Source: Chroococcidiopsis thermalis PCC 7203 (GTDB lineage Bacteria; Cyanobacteriota; Cyanobacteriia; Cyanobacteriales; Chroococcidiopsidaceae). Taken from it: a DNA stretch of 64,000 bases. The stretch is taken from the NCBI RefSeq assembly GCF_000317125.1, contig NC_019695.1:4576336-4640335 (forward strand). Reading direction: 5' to 3'. The notes below the pieces were generated by a model. That model saw nothing but the letters and a program-made list of their open reading frames with translations, was not told the origin of the DNA and did not search any database. Both the position numbers and the translations under genes were made by a program. Of this stretch, positions 55,363 through 64,000 are shown in pieces; position 1 is the stretch's first letter; the number at the start of each line of letters is the position of its first letter.

Positions 55363-56001
55363 TTAAGTATAGTTTCCGTTAGTACGAGGTTTACGCGCAC
55401 CAGCCGCAGCACCAATCAGGGATGCAATTAAACCTAGCAAGGAACCAAACACAAACCACCACAAGCCTCTTGCAGTTGCATCAGCAGCTTCTTTTGCTTG
55501 TTCGGCAGTTAGATTCCCACCTTGTGGTAAGTTGACTCCTTGTTGCACCTGGTTGCTAATTACTCCAGCAGCATTTGCAGCCGCATTGGTAGCAAGACCG
55601 AAAGCACCAGTAACTCCACTTGCCAACAACCAAGAGCTAAGCGCGAGAGTTGTTGCCCAGAGAATTGCACCATTAAGTAGTGCTGTAGAGCGATTCATCG
55701 GTCCACAAGCGCGGGCTGTAAACCAACCGCCTGTGAGCAGAGAAATTAACAAACCGATAGCCGACCAGATACCAACATTTCCTGCAACGTTAGGGGCGTT
55801 GGTTCTAGGCGCGCCCGAACCAGCTACCGTGTCTGCTCCAATTGCACCAAATAATGCGCTTAAGATCAATTGAGTTGCTAATGTGACAACTAATCCTGAT
55901 AGAATTGGACCCCAGCGAACGCGATCGTGATAATCTGTGACCCTAGCTGTAACCGCTGGTTCGGTCATGACTTCATTTACTGGTCGATTGACATATGACA
56001 T
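55363..56001 (-). CDS. Four-helix membrane protein, YrzE/'PhnA-like' type
   Basis: A 212-residue protein with AGGAG at eight bases before ATG 56001. After a polar N-terminus it has four hydrophobic segments (GPILSGLVVTLATQLILSAL; GIWSAIGLLISLLTGGWFTA; AILWATTLALSSWLLASGVT; GLWWFVFGSLLGLIASLIGA). RVRWGPILSGLVV and LTGGWFTARACG match a widespread family of small membrane proteins of unknown role, found often in desiccation-tolerant and soil bacteria. Between helices 3 and 4 is an Ala/Asn/Gln-rich periplasmic or cytoplasmic segment. I cannot name a function. Confidence 0.8.
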   Translation of the reverse strand: MSYVNRPVNEVMTEPAVTARVTDYHDRVRWGPILSGLVVTLATQLILSALFGAIGADTVAGSGAPRTNAPNVAGNVGIWSAIGLLISLLTGGWFTARACGPMNRSTALLNGAILWATTLALSSWLLASGVTGAFGLATNAAANAAGVISNQVQQGVNLPQGGNLTAEQAKEAADATARGLWWFVFGSLLGLIASLIGAAAGARKPRTNGNYT

Positions 56002-56749
56002 AGCTATTAACTCCTTTGTTTTTTTGTACTTTTGTAAGATTTTTTTTAGCTAATTCACCCTGAGCTTAATTTAGATTAAATTAGCAAATTACCTATCTAT
56101 CAGTAGAAATAGTTGAGGTATCTATCTTTAGAAGTAAAAACAAGTTATAAACTTTGAAAAAAGAGAACTTTTGATAATTGTTGAAACTGTCACTAGCTTT
56201 ACTAGATTTTCTGAGCTAACAAGCAAGAAGAATTAATACTGTTTTTCTAGATACGTGCTTGCCTAATTTCTCTATAGCTGCTGTCGTCAAAGAAAGGATT
56301 GAAGGGAACGCCAGCGCTACGAAAACACATCTTAGCGTATAGCTCCAATAGTTTTCCGGCTGATAGAGAAATTAGCAGTAGTGACTCAATGTACTGGAGA
56401 GTTATGCTAGCCGATCTATGTATATAGAAATACTTTTTGACTTAGTGTGGGTCATTTCTTTTGTAACGAAGCTTAAAGTATTTGTCAATTTTGCAAAAAA
56501 GGTGTGCTAATTAGATAGAGCAAAATTCATAGCTGGCAACAGTAAAGATTTCAGTAAGCCAAAAGCTGTAGGGGTAAGGTTACCCAAAATCTCCCTTGGA
56601 GACAGAACTCTTTAAAGAACCTGCCCGTACAAAAGTCAAAATGTCTACTCGTAAAAGCAACAGCTATTTTAGCTGTTACAATGTGCTGGCTGAAAATCCG
56701 ATCGCTGACAAACCTAGCAAAATTGACTGAATACCCTAGTAGATTAACC
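56002..56749. other. Long intergenic region upstream of the TPR gene
   Basis: About 750 bases without a recognisable gene, repeat array or RNA. A GTA-N8-TAC match at 56420-56433 has no -10 box at the expected distance and is probably chance. An ORF starting at 56681 that reads into the TPR gene is a possible longer start for it. The region holds the promoters of both divergent genes. Confidence 0.5.
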
Positions 56750-57691
56750 GTGTCAAAACTAACTTTATTCGGAATTAATTTATTGTTACTAGCTGGATTG
56801 ACTGCCATTGCTCCAGCGCCGACTACGGCAAAAACAACCATCGCCCAAAAAAGCCCAAAAGCTGCCCTTCCCAGCAGCCCTGTCAAAAAACGCAAACTGC
56901 TGGAGAAGTTGTTGCAAGAAGGGCAAAGATTGATGGATACAGGCAAACTACCAGCCGCGATCGCTAAATATCAACAAGCGGCTAAAATATCTCCCAAAAA
57001 TGCTCGCATCTACTCTACTATGGGTTACATTCAAGCATTACAAAAAAACTATTCTGCTGCTGTTGTCTCCTATCGTCGCGCGATCGCGGTTGCTCCCAAT
57101 CATGCCGATTTTCATTATGCTTTAGGCTATTGTTTAGGGCAATTGCGGGATAATGCTGGAGCCGCAGCTGCTTACCGTCGCACGATCGAACTCGATCGCA
57201 ATAACTTAAATGCCTATTTAGGATTAGGTGTGATTTCCTTCCGTCTGCGAGACTACGACGGTGCAGCCGAAGCATATCAACAAGTTTTAAACCGTGACTC
57301 TAATAATGCCTATGCGAACGAGTTAATGGGTTTGCTACTGCTAGAACAAGGAGAATATGATGCAGCGGGCGCTGCACTGCAAAAAGCAGTAACGCAAGCA
57401 CCTAATAACCCAAAACTGCTGCAAGCTCTTGCCAAGGTCTGGATTGCTCAAGGCAATACACCAGCAGCGCTCATGACTTTCAGACAGATTGCTCACCTTG
57501 AACCTCAAGACGCTAGAGTCTATTTGCAGATTGGCGATTTACTCAAGCAGCAAAACGACTTGAATGGCGCTCTTGCAGCCTACCGACAAGCCTTGTCGAT
57601 CAAACCAAATTTACCAGTAGCGCAAAAGGCAATTCGAGAAATCCTCATGACTTTACCAGCTAGCAATCGTGGTACGGAGCCGCAGCTTTGA
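56750..57691 (+). CDS. Exported TPR-repeat protein
   Basis: GTG 56750 gives 313 residues beginning MSKLTLFGINLLLLAGLTAI, a clear signal peptide (cleavage near TTAKT). The longer frame from ATG 56681 would bury it and is less likely. Six or seven TPR units follow from about residue 65: LLQEGQRLMDTGKLPAAIAKYQQAA, IYSTMGYIQALQKNYSAAVVSYRRA, FHYALGYCLGQLRDNAGAAAAYRRT, AYLGLGVISFRLRDYDGAAEAYQQV and ALMTFRQIAHLEPQDARVYLQIGDL. It is likely a periplasmic or membrane-associated scaffold. The partner is unknown. Confidence 0.88.
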   Translation: MSKLTLFGINLLLLAGLTAIAPAPTTAKTTIAQKSPKAALPSSPVKKRKLLEKLLQEGQRLMDTGKLPAAIAKYQQAAKISPKNARIYSTMGYIQALQKNYSAAVVSYRRAIAVAPNHADFHYALGYCLGQLRDNAGAAAAYRRTIELDRNNLNAYLGLGVISFRLRDYDGAAEAYQQVLNRDSNNAYANELMGLLLLEQGEYDAAGAALQKAVTQAPNNPKLLQALAKVWIAQGNTPAALMTFRQIAHLEPQDARVYLQIGDLLKQQNDLNGALAAYRQALSIKPNLPVAQKAIREILMTLPASNRGTEPQL

Positions 57692-57761
57692 CTGAAAGTC
57701 AAAATTCAAAAGCCAAAAGTCAAAATTTAGGAGCCAGGAGTCACTACTCCCTCCTTCTCGT

Positions 57762-58613
57762 CTAATCCAGCCTACGTCCTGTGAGTTCGACGAAGATATC
57801 TTCGAGGTTAGAAGATCGCGCCATCATTCCAGTTTTGTTTGGTTGTTGGTTAATAAAGGTGTTGGCATCTTCTAAGGTGGGGAAGAATAGATATTCCCAG
57901 CGTTCTTCGACTTGCTTCATCACTAACCCTTCACCATACTGCGATCGCAGTTGTGATAAAGTTCCCAAGGAAATCAGCTTGCCACCGTCCATAATTCCAA
58001 TGCGGTTACACAAATATTCGACTTCCTCCATGTAGTGTGTGGTTAGCAGTATCGTCATTCCCTGCTTGTTGAGATCGAGAATAATTTCCCATAAGCGCCG
58101 CCTAGTTTGAGGGTCTAGTCCTACGGTTGGTTCATCTAAAAATAAAATCTGTGGTTGGTGTAACAAAGCTCTGGCAATCTGCAAGCGCCGCTTCATTCCT
58201 CCTGAGAGAGTTTTGACTAAACTATCGCGACGGTCTGCTAACTCTACATATTTCAGCCATTGACCGATCCGCTGCTGGCGCTGAGGATTGGGAATGTGAT
58301 GCAATCGTCCGTGTAGTTCCATATTCTCCCAAACCGAGAGATCGTTATCGACGCTGGTTTGCTGCAAGACTACGCCAATGTACTGCTTCACCAGTATGGA
58401 TTGACGCAAGAGATCGAATCCTGCTACTTCAACTTGACCCTGGGTTGGTTTGGTCAGCGTTGTTAACATCCGAATCGTAGTTGACTTACCAGCACCATTG
58501 GGTCCGAGTAAACCAAAAATCTCCCCTGGTTGGATAGTAAAAGAAAGGTCGTTGACAACTGAAATGTTGTTGTATGACTTGTAAACGTTTTGCAGCGAGA
58601 CAGCAGCAGACAT
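57762..58613 (-). CDS. ABC transporter ATP-binding protein (DrrA/NodI-like)
   Basis: The ATG at 58613 gives 283 residues (MSAAVSLQNVYKSYNNISVV). Walker A is GPNGAGKSTT, the Q-loop region is GVVLQQTSVDNDLSVWENME, the signature is KTLSGGMKRRLQIARALLH and Walker B is QILFLDEPTVGLDP. The H-loop is LLTTHYMEE. The C-terminal extension (GMMARSSNLEDIFVELTGRRLD) is typical of the multidrug/NodI ATPases that work with a separate ABC-2 permease. The only unpaired permease of this branch in the window is at 43596-44372, 13 kb away, which suggests but does not prove that they form one exporter. The promoter region is shared with the OFA carrier. Confidence 0.9.
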   Translation of the reverse strand: MSAAVSLQNVYKSYNNISVVNDLSFTIQPGEIFGLLGPNGAGKSTTIRMLTTLTKPTQGQVEVAGFDLLRQSILVKQYIGVVLQQTSVDNDLSVWENMELHGRLHHIPNPQRQQRIGQWLKYVELADRRDSLVKTLSGGMKRRLQIARALLHQPQILFLDEPTVGLDPQTRRRLWEIILDLNKQGMTILLTTHYMEEVEYLCNRIGIMDGGKLISLGTLSQLRSQYGEGLVMKQVEERWEYLFFPTLEDANTFINQQPNKTGMMARSSNLEDIFVELTGRRLD

Positions 58614-58692
58614 GAATTGTTGCAATAAGTTAAGTTAATCCTCTCCTAAGTTAACAGTTAGCAGTGGAAAGGGAGCAGGGAGCGCACGAGCA

Positions 58693-58747
58693 GTGACCAG
58701 TGACCAGTGACCAATTACCCATTACCCATTACCCATTACCCATTATC
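58693..58747. repeat. GTGACCA and CATTACC heptamer arrays
   Basis: Three AGTGACC units are followed by five TTACCCA units in the region between the divergent ABC ATPase and OFA genes. The second is the complement of the GGTAATG arrays at 3138-3178 and 14922-14960. Confidence 0.88.
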
Positions 58748-58844
58748 ACTCTTGTCTAGTTTTATGAACTTGAGTAATATTTTGTTTACCTTATTTGATA
58801 TAGATAAATACTAAAGATTCACAATTTACCATAATTAAAAAACT

Positions 58845-60107
58845 ATGGATACCATCAAGCTGTTTGGTATGCCTGCACAAAGGGGTAGATGGCTGCTGAT
58901 CCCTCTAGGAATTGTCGTACTGCTCTGCCTGGGTACGGTCTATTCTTGGAGTATTTTCAGAAAACCTTTAGAAAAGTTGCTCAATATTGGTGCAACAGAA
59001 AGTTTGTTGCCGTTTACCGTGCTTTTAGTCGTTTTTGCACTGTTAATGCCGATCGCAGGCTTTCTAATCGATCGCTTTGGTTCTCGTGTTGTCACGGCTG
59101 TTGGTGGTGTAGTGATGGGAGTTGGTTATATTCTCACTAGCTTTGCTACCAACGAGCCAATGCTTGTCTTTGCCTACGGGTTAGTGGCTGGTGCGGGAAT
59201 TGGAATTGCCTATGGAGTCCCGTTAGCTGTCTCGGCTAAGTGGTTTCCCGATAAAAAAGGAATAGCTGTAGGCTTGACGGTGATTGGGTTTGGACTATCG
59301 CCGTTAATTACCGCACCTTTAGCTAAGAATTTAATCGATGCTTACGGGGTGCGGCAAACTTTTACGATTTTAGGCATTGCCTTTAGTGTTATTGTGGTCG
59401 CGATCGCCACGCAATTAAAAATGCCTCCTTCACAATGGCAACCTACAGTAGGGAATGTAGCATCGGCAAGAGTCACTTCAGTTAGAGTAACTACTGAGAA
59501 AATCTGGCAGACTCAAAGCTTTTACGGACTGTGGACTTGCTACACGATTGGAACATTTGTAGGACTATCGGCAATTGGTATTTCCAGTCCTGTAGCACAA
59601 GAAATGATCGAACTCGACTCCACAACCGCAGCGATGACTGTCTCGCTATTTGCCATCTTTAACGGACTAGGACGACCGTTATTTGGCTGGGTAACAGATC
59701 GGTTCAGTCCTAAAATAGCGGCGATCGCCTCTTACGTGCTAATTCTAATCGCTTCGATCTTGATGTTGAATGCTCGTACTGGCGCTACATTGACATACAT
59801 AGCGGCTTTTGCTTTATTTTGGCTATCTTTAGGTGGATGGCTGGCGATCGCGCCAACCGCAACTTTAACTCTATTTAGAGCCGAAAACTACGCCAAAAAT
59901 TACGGGATTATCTTTACTGCCTACGGTGTTGGAGCATTTTTCGGTACGATCGTTGCTGGCAGAATTCGAGATATTTTCGGCAGCTATACTTACGCCTTTT
60001 ATCCAATGGCAGGTTTAGCGATTGCGGGGACGATTGTTGCTGTATTTTTCTTGAAGCGTCTGCCTGCTATGTCTGAAATTTTAGAAGAACCTGTTGCTAG
60101 AAGCTAG
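58845..60107 (+). CDS. OFA-type major facilitator carrier
   Basis: A 420-residue carrier with 12 helices. The OFA (oxalate/formate antiporter) branch is indicated by RWLLIPLGIVVLLCLGTVYSWSIFRKPLE in helix 1, AGFLIDRFGSRVV, YGLVAGAGIGIAYGVPLAVSAKWFPDKKGIAVGLTV and the second-half GLGRPLFGWVTDRFSPK. Known substrates are small carboxylates such as oxalate and pyruvate. Cyanobacterial members are uncharacterised. The gene stands alone with a repeat array upstream. Substrate assignment is inference only. Confidence 0.88.
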   Translation: MDTIKLFGMPAQRGRWLLIPLGIVVLLCLGTVYSWSIFRKPLEKLLNIGATESLLPFTVLLVVFALLMPIAGFLIDRFGSRVVTAVGGVVMGVGYILTSFATNEPMLVFAYGLVAGAGIGIAYGVPLAVSAKWFPDKKGIAVGLTVIGFGLSPLITAPLAKNLIDAYGVRQTFTILGIAFSVIVVAIATQLKMPPSQWQPTVGNVASARVTSVRVTTEKIWQTQSFYGLWTCYTIGTFVGLSAIGISSPVAQEMIELDSTTAAMTVSLFAIFNGLGRPLFGWVTDRFSPKIAAIASYVLILIASILMLNARTGATLTYIAAFALFWLSLGGWLAIAPTATLTLFRAENYAKNYGIIFTAYGVGAFFGTIVAGRIRDIFGSYTYAFYPMAGLAIAGTIVAVFFLKRLPAMSEILEEPVARS

Positions 60108-60418
<311 letters not shown>

Positions 60419-62236
60419 ATGAATAAAGGGACAATTATTTGTGTTGATGACGAACGCAACATACTACTTAGCCTGCACGATAGCTTGAGTCAAATCGCTA
60501 CCGGATATGCGATCGAGCTAGCAGAAAGCGGAGTAGCAGCCTTGAGCATAATTACTGAACTTAGCCAAAATCAAATTGAAGTCCCTCTGATTATCTGCGA
60601 TCGCGCTATGCCTGAAATGGATGGAGCAACTCTGCTAACCCAGCTGCATCAACAATTCCCTAAAACACCCAAAATTCTCATCGCTGAACTAGCTGAAATC
60701 AGTCATGCCATCCAAGCGAGCGATCGCACCCATCTTTACCGCTACATTACCAAACCTTGGGACGAGACAGACTTCAGTTTAACCGTGCGCGAAGCACTAC
60801 GGAGTTACGAGCAAGCTAAACAAATAGCAGCACAAAACCAGACATTGAAACAAATGCATCTGGAACTCCAGCGCGAGATCGCCAATCGCCGCCGTGCTGA
60901 AGCCCTTTTAGTCTATGATGCCCTTCACGATACGTTGACAGGGTTACCTAACCGCACGCTATTAGTGGAACGGATCGAACAAGCAATTAGAACGGTACGA
61001 TACGACTCAACATATCAATTTGCCGTATTGTTTATCGATCTCGATCGCTTCAAAATTATCAACGATAGTTTGGGACATACAATAGGCGATGAGCTGCTAG
61101 TTGCAATTTCAACTCGCTTTCGCCAATGCCTGCGCAACACTGATATCATCGCTCGGCTGGGAGGCGATGAGTTCGCTGTCTTACTCGAAGAAATTCAAGA
61201 TACTAGCGACGCGATCCAAATAGCACAGCGCTTGTTAGAAAGCCTATGTACGCCATTCAATTTAAAAGGTCATACCGTTGCTGCCAGTGCCAGCATTGGC
61301 GTTGTTGTGGGTTCTAGTTCCACTGCCTATGACAGTGCTGCCGATTTGCTGCGAGATGCCGATCTAACCATGTACCATGCAAAGAAAACAGGCAGAGCTG
61401 GCTATGCCTTGTTCGATCGCCAACTACACGTTCAGACCCTCAAATTACTAAAAATTCAGAGCGACTTGCATCAAGCTTTAGAGCGGCAAGAATTTATTTT
61501 GTGTTATCAACCAATTGTTGCTCTAAGTACGGGCAAACTCATAGGTTTTGAAGCCTTAGTACGCTGGCATCATCCCCAACAAGGTTTGATCTCGCCTGGT
61601 GATTTTATTCCCGTTGCCGAAGAAACAGGATTCATTATCTTTCTGGGAGAGTGGGTATTGCGAGAAGCCTGTCGCCAGATGCACCAGTGGCAGTTACAAT
61701 TTCCTCTGCATTCACCATTAACTATTAGCGTCAATATTTCTGGCAAACAGTTTTCTCAAGTCAATTTCGTGCAGCAGATCGAACAAATTCTTCTAGAAAC
61801 TGGGTTTGATGCCCATTTGCTCAAACTAGAGATTACCGAAAGCGTACTCATGGAAAATGCCCAGTCTTCAACGAGTATGCTTAGCCAATTACAAGCTTTG
61901 GGTATTCGGTTATCTATTGATGACTTCGGCACGGGGTACTCGTCTTTAAGTTATTTACATCGCCTACGCCTCGATACCTTAAAAATCGATCGCTCCTTCG
62001 TGCGCGATGTCGATCGCAGTGTCGAACAAATTGAAATTATCCGTACCATCATTGCCCTAGCTTGGAACTTGGGTATGGATGTCGTTGCCGAAGGCATAGA
62101 GACAAAAAAACAACTCTTCCAACTGCGATCGCTCAAATGCGAATACGGACAAGGTTATCTATTTGCTAAACCTTTAGATCGAGCCGCGATTGAAACTCTA
62201 CTCGCTCAAGATCTGCCACTGCAATACTTAAGTTAG
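60419..62236 (+). CDS. Response regulator with GGDEF and EAL domains
   Basis: The ATG at 60419 gives 605 residues (MNKGTIICVDDERNILLSL); ATG 60395 is an alternative. An N-terminal receiver (1-125) has the acidic pair DDE, phosphoacceptor Asp 61 in IICDRAMPEMDG and the conserved Lys in YITKPWDE. The usual Thr/Ser after beta-4 is Ala (KILIAELAE), so the signalling switch may be atypical. A short coiled coil leads to GGDEF (ARLGGDEFAVLLEE) and EAL (GFEALVRWHHP; SIDDFGTGYSSLSYL). Both active-site signatures look intact, suggesting cyclic-di-GMP turnover under control of an unlinked histidine kinase. No kinase gene is adjacent. Confidence 0.92.
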   Translation: MNKGTIICVDDERNILLSLHDSLSQIATGYAIELAESGVAALSIITELSQNQIEVPLIICDRAMPEMDGATLLTQLHQQFPKTPKILIAELAEISHAIQASDRTHLYRYITKPWDETDFSLTVREALRSYEQAKQIAAQNQTLKQMHLELQREIANRRRAEALLVYDALHDTLTGLPNRTLLVERIEQAIRTVRYDSTYQFAVLFIDLDRFKIINDSLGHTIGDELLVAISTRFRQCLRNTDIIARLGGDEFAVLLEEIQDTSDAIQIAQRLLESLCTPFNLKGHTVAASASIGVVVGSSSTAYDSAADLLRDADLTMYHAKKTGRAGYALFDRQLHVQTLKLLKIQSDLHQALERQEFILCYQPIVALSTGKLIGFEALVRWHHPQQGLISPGDFIPVAEETGFIIFLGEWVLREACRQMHQWQLQFPLHSPLTISVNISGKQFSQVNFVQQIEQILLETGFDAHLLKLEITESVLMENAQSSTSMLSQLQALGIRLSIDDFGTGYSSLSYLHRLRLDTLKIDRSFVRDVDRSVEQIEIIRTIIALAWNLGMDVVAEGIETKKQLFQLRSLKCEYGQGYLFAKPLDRAAIETLLAQDLPLQYLS

Positions 62237-62239
62237 TAG

Positions 62240-62300
62240 TGTAGAGACGTTGCATGTAACGTCTCTACAAGTTTGAATTTTGAATTTTGAATTTTGAATT
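62240..62300. repeat. Hairpin repeat 'TGTAGAGACGTT' followed by TTTTGAA heptamers
   Basis: A 30-base palindrome at 62240-62269 (TGTAGAGACGTTGCA and TGTAACGTCTCTACA) starts 3 bases after the GGDEF-EAL stop. Four TTGAATT heptamers adjoin it. Read on the minus strand, the heptamers give the last codons of the transglycosylase and the hairpin gives its TAG stop. Confidence 0.93.
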
Positions 62301-63047
62301 TTCTCCTACCTCTCCAACGTTTTGCTTGTATTTTTGCAAAATAGAATTGCTGTATTTAGCAACAGAAGGATAGCGATGTAATTTGCCGTCTGTTCCTCTA
62401 TACCACTGAACTGCTTTAGATTTATATAAGTCAGGACTACCGCTATACCAGTGGCTTGCTACTCTTAATACTGCTATCTCTTCATCACCTTGACTTGTAA
62501 CTAAAGCGTCGTGCCAATATTGCTCTAATTTGTAATGAATAATTTGCTTTTGAACTGTGGGATTGCTGAGAAATTCATCAACAGATATGCTATGACCGAG
62601 TGCTTCCTTACTCCAAGCACCAATATTTGCAGGCATAATTTGAGCTAGTCCCAAAGCTTGAGAATGGGGATTCAGCGATTGATGATTATTCGTACTTTCT
62701 TGATTAATAATGGCATGGCTGAGCGCATCTACTGGAGAAACCAAAATTGGTGCTGGTTGAGATCGAAAAGTACTTGCTTGAGAAAACTGAGTTTGCAGCG
62801 ATAGCAGCCATTTTGATAACAACAAACTGAGAACAACTGTAGGGATTAAAATAACTAACTTGTGCCAGCGATCGCGCCTTAGTCGTCGCTGGCGGCGGCG
62901 AGATGGATGTATCCGCGTCTGTTGGGTGGATGGTCGATCTACAAGCGTCTGCTTACGTCTAGTAGGTTTAGAATGTATTGTTCGCTGTCTTTCCGGCTCG
63001 ATTTGCTGCTGAGTAGCTAGCTCTAAAATAATTTTTTGATGCCTCAT
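62265..63047 (-). CDS. Membrane-anchored lytic transglycosylase-like protein
   Basis: ATG 63047 gives 260 residues (MRHQKIILELATQQQIEPE); a GTG at 63074 could add nine. A strongly basic N-terminal stretch (RRRQRRLRRDRWHK) precedes one membrane helix (LVILIPTVVLSLLLSKWLL, about 63-81). An SLT/lysozyme-like domain follows: HAIINQESTNNHQSLNPHSQALGLAQIMPANI, with catalytic Glu and the GLAQIMP motif, then WYSGSPDLYKSK. It would cleave peptidoglycan glycan strands in the periplasm. The last residues (NSKFKIQNSNL) are encoded by TTGAATT heptamers, and the stop codon is in a hairpin repeat, so the original C-terminus has been replaced. Confidence 0.85.
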   Translation of the reverse strand: MRHQKIILELATQQQIEPERQRTIHSKPTRRKQTLVDRPSTQQTRIHPSRRRQRRLRRDRWHKLVILIPTVVLSLLLSKWLLSLQTQFSQASTFRSQPAPILVSPVDALSHAIINQESTNNHQSLNPHSQALGLAQIMPANIGAWSKEALGHSISVDEFLSNPTVQKQIIHYKLEQYWHDALVTSQGDEEIAVLRVASHWYSGSPDLYKSKAVQWYRGTDGKLHRYPSVAKYSNSILQKYKQNVGEVGENSKFKIQNSNL

Positions 63048-63473
63048 TACGCGATCGAAGTCATATATCGTCACGAAAAAGGAATTATAGAGGACAAAAA
63101 ACTTTTTTCTTCGTTTTACAGGTTCTCTTTAGCTTTTGTGCAGCTATTTACAGGGGTAGTTGTCAGCAACTCGCGATTGAATGACGCTACGATCGGCAAA
63201 GATACTAATACGTCTCTATCCAATCGATAAATTTCGACTTGAGTGAAAAATATCAGTTTTTAAAATCGGTGAATTGCCGTTGAAAATTAGCCTCATTTTA
63301 TGATATTGTTTTCTTTATAGTGGAGATATAATTAAAATTTTATTTCAAGGTATACTTTTATATTTTTATAATTAAGTCAACCATTCGGTTGTTAACTATT
63401 ATCACAAGCGATCGCAACTTTTCTATTAAAAAATAGACAAAAAATTAGGTGGGCAATGCCCACCCTACAAAAT
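63048..63473. other. Intergenic region between secA and transglycosylase
   Basis: AT-rich and mostly without structure. A perfect member of the GGTGGGCAATGCCCACC hairpin family lies at 63447-63469, five bases after the secA stop. No gene or RNA is seen. An open frame at 63036-63230 shows no family features. Confidence 0.55.
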
Positions 63474-64000
63474 TTAAACCATTTCTGACTGCGCCGTAAC
63501 TGACGGCTCGATTTGAGGTTGGAATTGGAAGAGAGAATATACCACATTTCGACGAATGTTGGTCATCATATCCAAGAACATCTCAAACCCTTCTGTCTTG
63601 TATTCAATCAGCGGGTCTTTTTGTCCGTAACCGCGTAAGCCTACAGATTCTCGCAGTCCATCCATTTGTTGTAGATGTTCTCGCCACAGGCTATCGATTT
63701 GCTGCAAGATAAAGAAGCGTTCGGCTTGGCGCATCAATCCTGGGCGAATTTGCTCGATTTCGGCTTCTTTGATGTCGTAGGCGATTCTGACTTGTTCGTG
63801 AAGGAAGGCTTTAATGTCGCTGACCGTCAAATCTTCCATTTGCTCAGGTTCTAAGTCTGCCAGCAAGTAGACAAACTCCTTCACCTTGCTCACCAATTTT
63901 GGTATATCCCAATCTTCCGAAGGCAAGTCAGGATTGATGTAGTAATCGACAATTTCGTTCATTGTCTGCTCGCCGTACTTGAGTACCTGCTCTTTTAAGT
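63474..64000 (-). CDS. secA: Protein translocase SecA, C-terminal part
   Basis: The reading frame continues past the right edge of the window ([21 protein letters not shown]), so the Met at 63962 is internal. About 175 residues are visible. The helical scaffold/wing end of SecA is recognisable: [52 protein letters not shown]. No C-terminal zinc-binding motif is present and the protein ends [13 protein letters not shown], as in cyanobacterial and plastid SecA. It is the ATPase that drives export through SecYEG. A hairpin repeat follows the stop. Confidence 0.96.
   Translation of the reverse strand, partial: LKEQVLKYGEQTMNEIVDYYINPDLPSEDWDIPKLVSKVKEFVYLLADLEPEQMEDLTVSDIKAFLHEQVRIAYDIKEAEIEQIRPGLMRQAERFFILQQIDSLWREHLQQMDGLRESVGLRGYGQKDPLIEYKTEGFEMFLDMMTNIRRNVVYSLFQFQPQIEPSVTAQSEMV

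Noticed and set aside
56420-56433. GTA-N8-TAC match upstream of the TPR gene as an NtcA site
   Set aside because: There is no TAN3T at 20-24 bases, and such matches are expected about once in 4 kb by chance.

Overview
This window is a stretch of cyanobacterial chromosome. The octamer GCGATCGC (HIP1-like) recurs throughout, inside and between genes. The gene content is also cyanobacterial: a phylloquinone (menF/A/C/E/I) cluster with a cyanobacterial-type DHNA-CoA thioesterase, a DUF3110 gene, an EGY1-like site-2 protease, a very large TamB, a NarK-type nitrate permease with an NtcA-type promoter, and an ssb gene with a cyanobacterial-type LexA box. The sequence alone does not identify the species. 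A Chroococcidiopsis-like or filamentous cyanobacterium rich in short repeats would fit. There are no rRNA or tRNA genes, CRISPR arrays or insertion sequences that I can see.

Layout. 1-3134: an ABC-2 transporter operon of the gliding/GldAFG type, with an ankyrin-repeat gene and an orphan HicB-like gene lying between permease and GldG-like subunit. 3219-8466: ribD, hisC, then mreB-mreC-mreD for cell shape. 9141-19265: LexA-box ssb, a SIMPL-domain protein, an ion transporter, a Ca2+-type P-ATPase, recF, an MgtC-like protein, an SRPBCC protein and an unusual subtilase. 19649-24907: tamB. 25304-28433: DUF3110, murQ and a site-2 protease. 28868-34514: an AT-rich islet with a single-polypeptide restriction-modification enzyme and a dynamin-like GTPase. 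34641-37716: DUF4142, an Ig/TolB-like protein and a four-helix-bundle (23S-IVS type) protein. 37857-43409: phylloquinone genes. 43596-47522: an ABC-2 permease, an FAD/Rieske fusion resembling the aromatic carotenoid enzyme CruE/CrtU, and a Rieske oxygenase (CruH candidate). 47580-51834: cysK, a HEAT protein and a GGDEF-EAL protein. 52665-60107: nitrate permease, small membrane proteins, a TPR protein, an ABC ATPase and an OFA-type MFS carrier. 60419-64000: a response regulator with GGDEF-EAL, a lytic transglycosylase and the 3' part of secA.

The most striking feature is the repeat landscape. Two classes are obvious. The first is tandem heptamers (for example ACTCCCG, CCAATTA, AAAGTCA, GAATTCC) and a nonamer (GACAAGGGA). 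These lie mainly just upstream of start codons and often replace the ribosome-binding region. The second is short palindromic hairpin families (TGTAGAGACGTT..., AGGGGCGCACAG..., TAGCCCCCCTT..., GGTGGGCAATGCCCACC). These lie mostly within a few tens of bases after stop codons, and in two cases supply the stop codon. Members of both classes also occur in frame inside coding sequences, giving extra peptides in at least nine proteins: ABC ATPase tail, RibD tail, Ca-ATPase, subtilase, TamB, the restriction-modification enzyme, MenE, the CruE-like protein (twice) and the transglycosylase tail. In the restriction enzyme, one 30-base palindrome is inserted exactly in phase as ten codons.
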